From Streptomyces chryseus (GTDB lineage Bacteria; Actinomycetota; Actinomycetes; Streptomycetales; Streptomycetaceae), in contig NZ_BMVO01000004.1 in NCBI RefSeq assembly GCF_014650755.1, forward strand, positions 124,001 through 188,000: DNA of 64,000 bases, read 5' to 3'. The translations under genes and the position numbers were made by a program. Below are positions 7,747 through 14,699 of the stretch, piece after piece. Positions within the stretch are counted from its first letter, which is position 1. Each line of letters opens with the position of its first letter. The notes under the pieces are model-generated. The model did not search any database, had not been told where the DNA came from, and worked only from the letters and a program-made list of their open reading frames with translations.

Positions 7747-9681
7747 ATGAACCCACTCCGCAACCGCGCGGCCGGCCCGCGCACCCCCGTCCTCCTGGGG
7801 ATTCCCGCCCTGCTGGCCGTCGTGTTCCTGCTGCTCCCGCTGATCGGGGTACTCGTACGCACCCCGTGGAACGACCTCGGGCAGCATCTGGGCGAGCCGG
7901 CGACCACCGAGGCGCTCAGGCTGTCGCTCGTCGTGTCGTTCTGGGCGCTGGGACTGTCCCTGCTGCTCGGCGTCCCGCTGGCCTGGCTGCTCGCCCGGGT
8001 CGCCTTCCCCGGCAAGGCGTTCGTACGTTCCCTCGTCCTGCTGCCCATGGTGCTGCCGCCCACCGTCGGCGGCGTGGCGCTCCTCCTCGCCTTCGGCAGG
8101 CGCGGGCTCCTGGGCGGGTGGCTGGAGGACACGTTCGGCGTCACCCTGCCGTTCCACACCTCCGGCGCGGTGCTGGCGGCGACGTTCGTCGCCATGCCGT
8201 TCCTCGTCATCAGCCTCGAAGGAGCCCTCGGCGGGCTGCGGCCCCGGTACGAGGAGACCGCCGCCTCCCTGGGAGCGTCCCCGGTGCGCGTCTTCTTCAC
8301 CGTGACCCTGCCGATGGTCGCCCCGGGGCTCGTCGCCGGGGCCGCTCTGACCTGGGCGCGCGCGCTGGGCGAGTTCGGGGCGACGATCACCTTCGCCGGG
8401 AACCTGCCCGGCACGACGCAGACCCTGCCCCTCCAGGTGTACCTGCTCCTCCAGGACGAGCCGGCGGCCGCGACCTCCGTCTCCCTGCTGCTGCTCGCCA
8501 TCGCCATGGTGGTGCTCATCGCGCTGCGGGGCCGCTGGACGGGCACCCCGGCCGGCCGTTCGCACACGTCCGCGCCGCCGGCGGACGAGCCGGAGCCGGC
8601 CGGCGCCCCCCTGCCCGCCGTCCCCGAGCCGGCCGGCCCGAAGGAGCACTGGGCGCTGCACGCCGAGGTCACGGGCTTCAACCGCCTCACGCTCGACGCC
8701 GCGCCCGGCACCACCATCGCCGTGGTGGGCCCCAACGGCGCCGGCAAGACCACCCTCCTGCGCGCGCTCCTGGGACTGACCCCGCGCGCCCACGCGGATC
8801 TGCGCCTCGGCGACACCGACGTGACCCGGCTGCCGCCGCACCGGCGCGGTGTCGCCTGGGTGCCCCAGGACGGGGCGCTCTTCCCGCACCTCACCGCCCT
8901 CGCCAACACGGCGTACGGCCTGCGCGCCCACGGGGTCGCGCGCGCCGAGGCCCGCCGCAGTGCCCAGGATTGGCTCGACCGCCTCGGCGTCGGCCACCTC
9001 GCGCACCGCAGACCGGCGCAGCTCTCCGGCGGCCAGGCGCAGCGGGTCGCCCTGGCCCGCGCACTGGCGGCCCGGCCGCGCCTGCTGCTCCTCGACGAAC
9101 CCCTCGCGGCCCTCGACCAGACCACCCGCGCCCATGTCCGCCACACGCTGCGCAACCACCTCGACGGCTTCGGCGGCGTCTGCCTGATCGTCACCCACGA
9201 CCCCGTCGAGGCCGTGTCGTTGGCGGACCGCGTCCTCGTGCTCGACGACGGCCGCGCCCTCCAGGACGCCCCGCCGGCCGAGGTCACTCGCCACCCCCGC
9301 TCGCCCTGGGTCGCCCGGATGCTCGGCCGCAACGCCTGGCCCGGCACCGCCACCGCCAAGGGCCTCCTCCTGGCCGGCGGGCAGACGCTGGTGGTCGCGG
9401 ACCCGTTGCCCGCCGGCGCGGACGCGCTGGCGATCATCGCGCCGGAGGCCGTCTCCGTACACCGTGAGAAGCCCGGCGGCAGCCCCCGCAACGTCTGGCC
9501 CGGAACCGTCCGCGAGATCACCGCGTCGGGCAGCCGGCTGCGCGTACTGATCACTTCGGAGCACGCGCCGGACCTCGTGGCCGAGATCACTCCGCAGGCG
9601 GCCGCCGAACTCGGGCTCGCCGACGGGACGTCCGTGTGGACCAGCGTCAAGGCGACCGAGACGACCGTCGTGGCCCTGTAG
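7747..9681 (+). CDS. modB-modC: Fused molybdate ABC transporter permease-ATPase ModBC
   Basis: This 644-aa fusion combines membrane permease and ATPase. Residues about 1-270 are ModB with five or six membrane helices and the EAA loop (EETAASLGASPVRVFF). After a Pro/Ala linker, residues about 300-515 are ModC with Walker A GPNGAGKTT (about 328), signature LSGGQAQR (about 425), Walker B LLLLDEPLAAL and the H-loop IVTHD. A C-terminal TOBE domain (about 560-644) may sense molybdate. The complex imports molybdate using ATP. The fusion is known from streptomycetes. Stop at 9681, followed by a hairpin shared with the convergent chitinase gene. Confidence 0.94.
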   Translation: MNPLRNRAAGPRTPVLLGIPALLAVVFLLLPLIGVLVRTPWNDLGQHLGEPATTEALRLSLVVSFWALGLSLLLGVPLAWLLARVAFPGKAFVRSLVLLPMVLPPTVGGVALLLAFGRRGLLGGWLEDTFGVTLPFHTSGAVLAATFVAMPFLVISLEGALGGLRPRYEETAASLGASPVRVFFTVTLPMVAPGLVAGAALTWARALGEFGATITFAGNLPGTTQTLPLQVYLLLQDEPAAATSVSLLLLAIAMVVLIALRGRWTGTPAGRSHTSAPPADEPEPAGAPLPAVPEPAGPKEHWALHAEVTGFNRLTLDAAPGTTIAVVGPNGAGKTTLLRALLGLTPRAHADLRLGDTDVTRLPPHRRGVAWVPQDGALFPHLTALANTAYGLRAHGVARAEARRSAQDWLDRLGVGHLAHRRPAQLSGGQAQRVALARALAARPRLLLLDEPLAALDQTTRAHVRHTLRNHLDGFGGVCLIVTHDPVEAVSLADRVLVLDDGRALQDAPPAEVTRHPRSPWVARMLGRNAWPGTATAKGLLLAGGQTLVVADPLPAGADALAIIAPEAVSVHREKPGGSPRNVWPGTVREITASGSRLRVLITSEHAPDLVAEITPQAAAELGLADGTSVWTSVKATETTVVAL

Positions 9682-9788
9682 CGCCGAGCTGGTCCGCGTC
9701 TCCACGGGTGCCCCCCGGCGACGCGGCGCACCGGGGACCCGGTGGGCCGCCGACCCGCGCTTCGCGGTCGACGGGCGGCACATGGAGC

Positions 9789-9828
9789 GGCCGCGGGCCG
9801 GGGGACGACACCTCCCCGGTCCGCGGCC
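9789..9828. terminator. Bidirectional hairpin terminator
   Basis: A 15-bp stem (GGCCGCGGGCCGGGG, 9789-9803, with 9814-9828, one G:T pair) has a 10-base loop. It lies between the convergent modBC and chitinase genes and can serve both. Confidence 0.7.
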
Positions 9829-9848
9829 CGTTCAGGGACCGGCCGGCC

Positions 9849-10745
9849 TCAGCAGTAGAGGTTCGAGCCGGTGGGGACACCCAGGATCTGGGTGAACTGC
9901 TGGTACTTGGTGACCCGGCTCTGAACCTGCGCCGGGTTCTTGCCGTCGCATTCGAGCGAGCCGTTGATCGATCGGATCGTGTGCCCGAATCCCGCCTGGT
10001 TGACCATGGCGTTGTGGCCGGTCATCGTGCCGGGGCCGTTCTGGGTGTTCCAGTACCACAGGCCCGTCTTCCAGGCGACGGCCGCCTCGTTCTGGACCCG
10101 CCACGGGTTGTTCAGCAGATCGATGCCGAGCGCGTCGCCCGCGGCCTTGTAGTTGAAGTTCCAGCTGAGCTGGATCGGGCCACGCCCGTAGTAGGCGGCC
10201 TGGCCGGCCGGGCAGCCGTACGGCTGGCTCCAGTCGCAGTAGTGGGGGTAGTTGGCCTGGTTCTGCTCCACCACGTGGACCAGACCGCCGGTCTCGTGGC
10301 TCACGTTGGCGAGGAAAGCCGCCGCCTCCTGCTTCTTCACCGTGTCGCTGCCGGTGTTGGCGAAGCCCGGGTAGGCGCTCAGGGCGGCGGTGAGGCCGCT
10401 GTAGGTGTAGAAGGAATTCCGGTTCGGGAACATCTGGTTGAACTGCGCCTCGCTCACCACGAAGCCGGACGGTGACGGGGTGCCGCCGCCGCTACAGGTG
10501 TGCGGATTCCAGTACCAGGTACTGATCGTCGGGTCGTAGCCCGGGTTGTCGTGCTCGGCGATGTAGTAGGCGCCGTTGTATCTGACAACGTTGCCAGCCG
10601 TGTACCAGGCGCCCTGCTGCCAGTTCGGCGCGGTGTCGCAGACGGTCGCGGCGGGCGCGGCCGACACCGAGGGCGTCAGCGTCACGACGAGACCGGTGGC
10701 GACGAGGAAGGCCGCGAGCAGGGCCATGAGGCGTGTTCTCAGCAC
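9849..10745 (-). CDS. Secreted GH19 chitinase with chitin-binding module
   Basis: This 298-aa secreted enzyme has a Sec signal peptide (residues 1-30), a CBM5/12-type chitin-binding module (about 33-85; the aromatic segment WQQGAWYTAGNVVRYNGAYY ends in STWYWNPHTC), a short Gly/Ser/Pro linker and a GH19 catalytic domain (about 95-298). The catalytic acid Glu is in FLANVSHETGG (about residue 147), and the family motif YYGRGPIQLSWNFNY is intact. It hydrolyses chitin with inversion, in soil nutrition and antifungal activity. The DasR-like site upstream fits GlcNAc-responsive control. Confidence 0.95.
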   Translation of the reverse strand: MLRTRLMALLAAFLVATGLVVTLTPSVSAAPAATVCDTAPNWQQGAWYTAGNVVRYNGAYYIAEHDNPGYDPTISTWYWNPHTCSGGGTPSPSGFVVSEAQFNQMFPNRNSFYTYSGLTAALSAYPGFANTGSDTVKKQEAAAFLANVSHETGGLVHVVEQNQANYPHYCDWSQPYGCPAGQAAYYGRGPIQLSWNFNYKAAGDALGIDLLNNPWRVQNEAAVAWKTGLWYWNTQNGPGTMTGHNAMVNQAGFGHTIRSINGSLECDGKNPAQVQSRVTKYQQFTQILGVPTGSNLYC

Positions 10746-10851
10746 TCGATCACTCCTTTTGAGCGCAACGGCCCGTCCGGAGCGCGCACTTGGCCTCCGG
10801 CGAACGGCCGTGGTGGGGGGCTGCCCACACTCAAGCGCGATGTCATGATCA

Positions 10852-10868
10852 AGTCAAGGTATAGACCA
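10852..10868 (-). promoter_or_regulatory. DasR-like site overlapping the chitinase promoter
   Basis: Read on the minus strand, TGGTCTATACCT (10868-10857) matches the Streptomyces dre/chitinase-promoter consensus TGGTCTAGACCA at 10 of 12 positions. It abuts a -35-like TTGACT (10857-10852), with TTGAGT 17 bp further on as a poor -10. DasR (a GntR regulator that senses GlcN-6-P) is known to control chitinase genes through such sites. Confidence 0.6.
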
Positions 10869-10962
10869 ATGCGAAGCGGGAGCGGAACGGAAGTCCCGGC
10901 ACCGCGGCGGCGTGCGGCCGAGGCCGCCGGAGCGCGGTGGGCTGATCGCGTACGCTCGCCGG

Positions 10963-11583
10963 ATGGCGAAGTATTTCGACGTGCACCCCGAGAACCCTCA
11001 GCGGCGCACCATCAGCACCGTGGCCGACAGCATCCGATCCGGCGCGCTCGTCGCGTACCCGACGGACTCCTGTTACGCCCTCGGATGTCAGCTGGGCAAC
11101 CGGGACGGCCTCAGCCGGATCCGGTCGATCCGGAACCTCGACGACCGGCATCACTTCACCCTGGTGTGCCAGGACTTCGCGCAGCTGGGCCAGTTCGTCC
11201 ACGTCGACAACGACGTGTTCCGCGCGATCAAGGCGGCGACGCCCGGCAGCTACACCTTCATCCTCCCCGCGACGAAGGAGGTGCCCCGCCAGCTGCTCCA
11301 CCAGAAGAAGAAGACCGTCGGCGTACGGATCCCCGACCACGCCGTCACCCAGGCCCTGCTCGCGGACCTCGGCGAGCCGCTGCTGTCCAGCACCCTGCTC
11401 CTGCCCGACGAGGAGGAGCCGCTGACCCAGGGCTGGGAGATCAAGGAACGGCTCGACCACGTGGTGGACGCCGTGATCGACTCGGGCGACTGCGGCACCG
11501 AGCCGACCACGGTCATCGACTTCTCCAGCGGCGAGGCCGAGATCGTACGCCGGGGAGCGGGCGACACGGCGCGGTTCGAGTAG
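10963..11583 (+). CDS. Sua5/YciO/YrdC family protein (YciO type)
   Basis: This 206-aa protein is exactly the length of E. coli YciO. It contains the YrdC-fold signature: an N-terminal SGALVAYPTDSCYALGC nucleotide site, a basic KKKTVGVRIPDH segment and SSTLLLPDE. Family members make threonylcarbamoyl-AMP for tRNA t6A37; the YciO branch is less well understood. The start at ATG 10963 is supported by the conserved MAKYFDVHPENPQRR. A TACGCT box seven bases before it suggests a leaderless mRNA. It sits just left of the IS982-type element and is intact. Confidence 0.88.
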   Translation: MAKYFDVHPENPQRRTISTVADSIRSGALVAYPTDSCYALGCQLGNRDGLSRIRSIRNLDDRHHFTLVCQDFAQLGQFVHVDNDVFRAIKAATPGSYTFILPATKEVPRQLLHQKKKTVGVRIPDHAVTQALLADLGEPLLSSTLLLPDEEEPLTQGWEIKERLDHVVDAVIDSGDCGTEPTTVIDFSSGEAEIVRRGAGDTARFE

Positions 11584-11621
11584 CCGGGCCGGAGGCCGGA
11601 GACCCCGCCGGGCGCTCTAGA

Positions 11622-11639
11622 TGATTGATCCCAAGGGAT
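11622..11639 (+). repeat. Left terminal inverted repeat
   Basis: TGATTGATCCCAAGGGAT, 15 of 18 identical to the complement of the right end. The neighbouring TCTAGA is also shared, so the true boundary could lie a few bases further out. Confidence 0.8.
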
Positions 11640-11733
11640 AGCTGCGCGGATGCAGGCTCCTGTTCCTGGTGGCGGAAGCCCCATTGGGGCGACGCGATGG
11701 CAGCCGTCGAAGCGGGATGCGAGGCGGTTGCCC

Positions 11734-12819
11734 TCAGCAGTGCAGCGTGAACGAGGCTTCCCCGTGGGATCGGCCGTTGACCTGGAGCTGCACCAGATGG
11801 ACACCCGGGTGGTAGCGCCGCGTGCTGATCGGCTTGAAGGAATGTCTACGGGTCGCGCGCCACGTCTCGCCGGGAGCCAGGGACCGCGTGGTGAGTTTGA
11901 AGACCTTGGAGGTGCGGGTCCCGTTGGCCTTCATATGGAGGACGACGTAGTCGACGACGAGGTGAGCGGTCTGATCGTGAGTGTTGGTCACCGAGTAGTC
12001 GAACAGCAGATAGTCGCCCACCCGGATCTCCGGGGTGTGCACGTGCGGGCCCTCGACAGCGACGGGACTGTCCGGAGAGTGACCGAGCAGCGTAAGGGCC
12101 CCCGCGTGGCCGGACTTGATCAGGGTCCGCAGGCCGTGCCGTACCAACCGGGTCGTCGTCGGCGCCGGGTCGCTCAGCCAGCGCGCCGCCACACCAGCGG
12201 CGAGGTCGGGGTGGTCACGGCTGATGTCGTTGAGGTGGTTGGCCACTGATCTGCGGACGTACTCGGAGTCATCCCGGTACAGCGCGTCGAGCAGGGGCAG
12301 CGCGGGTGCCGGATCCGCGATCAGCTCCGGAAGCTGGGGCGCCCAGGGCAGTCTTGGCCGCGTGCCCTCACTGGCCAGTCGGCGGACGTGGAGGTCGGGA
12401 TGCGCGGTCCACGGCGTCACGACCCGCAGCGCGCGTTCCAGGTCAGCACGGAGGAAGGGCCGGACGGCGATCTCCGCGGTCAGGCGCGGGGTGAGTTCTG
12501 CCAGCAGGGCGAGCGCCGGTTCGAAGGCGTCCCGGCCCCGTACGGCGACGGCCTCGGCGACAGGGAAGATCATCCATCCGGTGAAATCCCTGTCCCGCAG
12601 TGCGGCGCGCAACACCGTCGCGAAGACCGGGTAATCCGCCGGAAGATCAACCAGGACAGCATCTCTGATCAGGGCGACACGCTCGGTGAAGCTCAGCCCG
12701 GCCAGGAGGGCGCCGCACCCCCGGGTCTCAAGCGCCGTGATCCCGCCACCGGCTCGCGTAAGGCATCGGGCGAGGTCGGCGACGGTGTCCGCGCTGAGCA
12801 GTTCGTCTGCCGAGGGCAC
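11734..12819 (-). CDS. AlkC-like DNA glycosylase (HEAT-like repeats plus Ig-like domain)
   Basis: This 361-aa protein starts at ATG 12819. Residues about 25-255 are helical HEAT-like repeats of the AlkC/AlkD DNA-alkylation-repair type (LRAALRDRDFTGWMIFPVAEAVAVRG, HPDLHVRRLASEGTRPRLPW, DDSEYVRRSVANHLNDISR). The last about 95 residues look like a beta-sandwich (EIRVGDYLLFDYSVTNTH, HLVQLQVNGRSHGEASFTL), matching the C-terminal Ig-like domain known in AlkC. Such proteins excise 3-methyladenine and related lesions without base flipping. Part of the mobile element cargo. The WAPQLPELI segment fits the family, but lesion specificity is unknown. Confidence 0.82.
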   Translation of the reverse strand: MPSADELLSADTVADLARCLTRAGGGITALETRGCGALLAGLSFTERVALIRDAVLVDLPADYPVFATVLRAALRDRDFTGWMIFPVAEAVAVRGRDAFEPALALLAELTPRLTAEIAVRPFLRADLERALRVVTPWTAHPDLHVRRLASEGTRPRLPWAPQLPELIADPAPALPLLDALYRDDSEYVRRSVANHLNDISRDHPDLAAGVAARWLSDPAPTTTRLVRHGLRTLIKSGHAGALTLLGHSPDSPVAVEGPHVHTPEIRVGDYLLFDYSVTNTHDQTAHLVVDYVVLHMKANGTRTSKVFKLTTRSLAPGETWRATRRHSFKPISTRRYHPGVHLVQLQVNGRSHGEASFTLHC

Positions 12820-12845
12820 AGCGTCATTCTCCTTGATCTCGGGGG

Positions 12846-13139
12846 CTACGCGGTATGCAGTACCTGAGCGTGCCGCATCTCGTGCACCGTGCCGATCCGG
12901 CTGAAGAAGCCCTGGGCCCGGGGGTCGGACGGCATCTCCTTGGCCGCGCGCTCAGCGACGGCGGCGGACGACCAGACGATGAAGTCCAGGACGGTGCCGT
13001 CGTCGAACTGGGCGAGGTGGGCGCCCTGGAAGCCGTCACCGTACTGCTCCTTGAGCAGCTCGACGAGCTGCTCCCGGTGGGCGGTGAGGGCGGCGAGGTC
13101 GTCGGTGTCGAACCTTACGTACTCGATGGTTGCACTCAT
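12846..13139 (-). CDS. Small ABM/dimeric alpha-beta barrel protein
   Basis: This 97-aa protein (MSATIEYVRFDTDDLAALTAHREQ) resembles antibiotic-biosynthesis-monooxygenase-like dimeric ferredoxin folds: a beta strand, a long helix, QFDDGTVLDFIVWSSAAVAERAAKEMPSDP, and a final strand. It may act on small hydrophobic or quinone-like molecules; no cofactor is expected. It is divergent from the CGNR regulator across 104 bp, which suggests that the regulator controls it. Its stop lies 26 bp from the AlkC-like start on the same strand, so the two are likely co-transcribed. Function is inferred from fold resemblance only. Confidence 0.75.
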   Translation of the reverse strand: MSATIEYVRFDTDDLAALTAHREQLVELLKEQYGDGFQGAHLAQFDDGTVLDFIVWSSAAVAERAAKEMPSDPRAQGFFSRIGTVHEMRHAQVLHTA

Positions 13140-13243
13140 GGCATCACCCTTCGTCGATTACGTGACTCACGGAGTTAGTGGATCAAACACGTGAGATGAA
13201 GTTATCACGGGTTCGCTGCCCTGAATCCAGTAGATTGAGGGGC
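13140..13243. promoter_or_regulatory. Divergent promoter region between the ABM and CGNR genes
   Basis: This 104-bp region holds the palindrome CGTGACTCACG (13161-13171) and a CACGTG (13188-13193), plausible operators for the CGNR protein. TAGATT at 13231-13236 is a -10 candidate seven bases before the CGNR start. GAGGGG immediately before the ATG could be a ribosome site but is close. Confidence 0.45.
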
Positions 13244-13798
13244 ATGACCATCCGGGACCTGCAGGAAATGCCGTGGATCGGCGAGGACCTGGTCCTCGAC
13301 CTGGCCAACACCGTCGTCGTCGGCGCAGGCCCGGGGCGCGGCGACGTCGACTTCCTCGCCGACCGGGAACTCACCAGGCGATGGCGCGCCCGCGCCGCCG
13401 ACCGCAGACTGGCCGCCCTCTCCTTGGAGGAGCTGGAACGGCTGCGTGGGTTGGTCCGCGACGCGCTGGACGCCACGGCCGGACAGCGGCCGCTCACCGA
13501 CAGCCTCCGGAGCCGCCTGAACGAACTCGCCTCGTCCGCCCCCGTCGTCTTCCGGATAACCGGCGACGGCCTGCTCGCACAGCAGGAACAGGGTGGCGGC
13601 GCCGACGCCGTCGTCGCCCGCGAGACGCTCGTCCTGGCCGCGGGTCCAGACCGTCAGCGGGTGCGGCGCTGCCACGCCCCCAGTTGCGGCATGTTCTTCC
13701 TGGCCAGGCGCCGTGACCAGGCATGGTGTTCCCTCGGCTGCGGCAACCGGGCGAGGTCCACCCGGCGCCCGCCACGAGAAGCGGGAACCCACAGCTGA
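13244..13798 (+). CDS. CGNR zinc-finger transcriptional regulator
   Basis: This 184-aa protein has an N-terminal ABATE-like ligand domain (EDLVLDLANTVVVGAGPGRGDVDFL, residues about 12-35) and a C-terminal CGNR zinc finger (RRCHAPSCGMFFLARRRDQAWCSLGCGNRAR, with Cys pairs at about 146/151 and 164/168). These stress-type regulators are frequent in streptomycetes; ligands are mostly unknown. It is divergent from the ABM gene, its likely target. It lies inside the mobile element, 27 bp upstream of the transposase remnant. Confidence 0.88.
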   Translation: MTIRDLQEMPWIGEDLVLDLANTVVVGAGPGRGDVDFLADRELTRRWRARAADRRLAALSLEELERLRGLVRDALDATAGQRPLTDSLRSRLNELASSAPVVFRITGDGLLAQQEQGGGADAVVARETLVLAAGPDRQRVRRCHAPSCGMFFLARRRDQAWCSLGCGNRARSTRRPPREAGTHS

Positions 13799-13825
13799 TG
13801 AGACAAGGGAACCCAAAGTCAGGTT

Positions 13826-14383
13826 GTGACAACAGACTTGGACTCCCTCGCGACCGCACTCTATGCGGAGACCGACGACCTGCTGAAGGGTTCGCCGCAG
13901 CTTGCTCCGTGGCAGCCGGCGGTGGGTACCGCCCCGAAGCTCACCGACGCCGAGCTGGTCACGCTCGCGATGATGCAGGCCATGCTCGGCTTCACCTCCG
14001 AGGCCCGGTGGCTCCGCCATGCCCGCTCCCACCTGCGGCATCTATCCAGCCGACCCGGCCAGACACTGCTCGGCGACAAGAGCTCCTTCGGCCGTGACTT
14101 CGAACATCACCTGGCTGAGCAGGACATCCGGCTACTGCGGCCGGCCCGCAAGGGCGAGCCGGAACGGCCCGGCGCACCCCTGTTCAAGCCGTTGCGGCAG
14201 GTCGTCGAGTCAGTCAACGAAACCTTCAAGGGACAGCTCGATCTCGAACAGCATCGAGGACGCACGCCCGGCGGGGTCATCGCCCGCGTCATGCAGCGCC
14301 TCCTCGCGCTGACCGCAGCGATCTGGCACAACGACTACACGGGACAGCCCGTCCTGCGCTCACTGACCGCCTATGACCACTGA
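13826..14383 (+). pseudogene. IS982 family transposase with in-frame central deletion
   Basis: The 185-codon frame starts at GTG 13826 and remains open, but it is far shorter than normal IS982 transposases (about 290 aa). The N-terminus (TDAELVTLAMMQAMLGFTSEARWLRHARSHL) and C-terminus (LFKPLRQVVESVNETFKGQLDL; ending AAIWHNDYTGQPVLRSLTAYDH) are clear. At about residue 78 the sequence jumps from HLSSRPGQ to TLLGDKSSFGRDFE, skipping roughly 100 residues that include most of the DDE catalytic core. The product cannot be catalytic. Because the frame is intact it might still be made and could bind transposon ends. Confidence 0.85.
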
Positions 14384-14400
14384 CCCCTTGGAATCGATCA
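14383..14400 (-). repeat. Right terminal inverted repeat
   Basis: The complement strand reads TGATCGATTCCAAGGGGT. The transposase stop codon (14381-14383) overlaps its inner end, as is usual in compact IS elements. Confidence 0.8.
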
Positions 14401-14401
14401 T

Positions 14402-14665
14402 CTAGACGTCCAGGGGGCCGGGAGGCGGGGCGGGGTCCCGGGCCGTCGACGCGGCGGCGGGGCCCTCGTCGTCCTCCCGGCCGCCCGGGAACATCAGCCA
14501 GGCGCTCGCGGTGATCAGGCCCATGGAGGCCAGCCCCAGACCGAAGCGCAGCAGCCGCAGGCCGCCCCTCCATCCGAAAGGATCGCCGTAGACGATCCAC
14601 AGGCCGAGGGACACCCCGGCGAGGAGGACGGCCACGGCGCAGATCCGACGCATCACCACGTTCAT
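14402..14665 (-). CDS. Small two-helix membrane protein
   Basis: This 87-aa protein starts at ATG 14665 (MNVVMRRICAVAVLLAGVSLG). It has two probable membrane helices (about 5-25 and 38-60: LRFGLGLASMGLITASAWLMF) and a hydrophilic acidic/Pro tail. Its stop codon is the TAG within the TCTAGA next to the mobile element, so the insertion may have altered the original C-terminus. I do not recognise a family. It begins 34 bp after the stop of the sigma-CAP gene on the same strand and may be co-transcribed with it. Confidence 0.7.
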   Translation of the reverse strand: MNVVMRRICAVAVLLAGVSLGLWIVYGDPFGWRGGLRLLRFGLGLASMGLITASAWLMFPGGREDDEGPAAASTARDPAPPPGPLDV

Positions 14666-14699
14666 GACCCCATGTTCGCAGGGGACTTGACGGGCGCCG

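Larger units (their letters stand above)
11622..14400. mobile_element. IS982-type element with three passenger genes and a defective transposase
   Basis: The 2,779-bp segment is bounded by 18-bp terminal inverted repeats and flanked on both sides by TCTAGA (11616-11621, 14401-14406), which may be the target duplication (the site is palindromic, so this is ambiguous). The transposase remnant ends inside the right repeat, as in IS982 family elements. Inside are an AlkC-like DNA glycosylase, an ABM-fold protein and a CGNR regulator. The right TCTAGA supplies the stop codon of the neighbouring 87-aa gene. A simple IS982 is about 1 kb, so this is a passenger-carrying derivative. It now probably moves only if another IS982 transposase acts on it. 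Confidence 0.75.

Noticed and set aside
7633-9783. A 716-codon minus-strand frame opposite modBC
   Set aside because: Low-complexity composition and complete overlap with a well supported transporter gene.
14401-14406. TCTAGA as a site-specific attachment site of an integrase
   Set aside because: There is no integrase gene, and the terminal inverted repeats and transposase explain the boundary.
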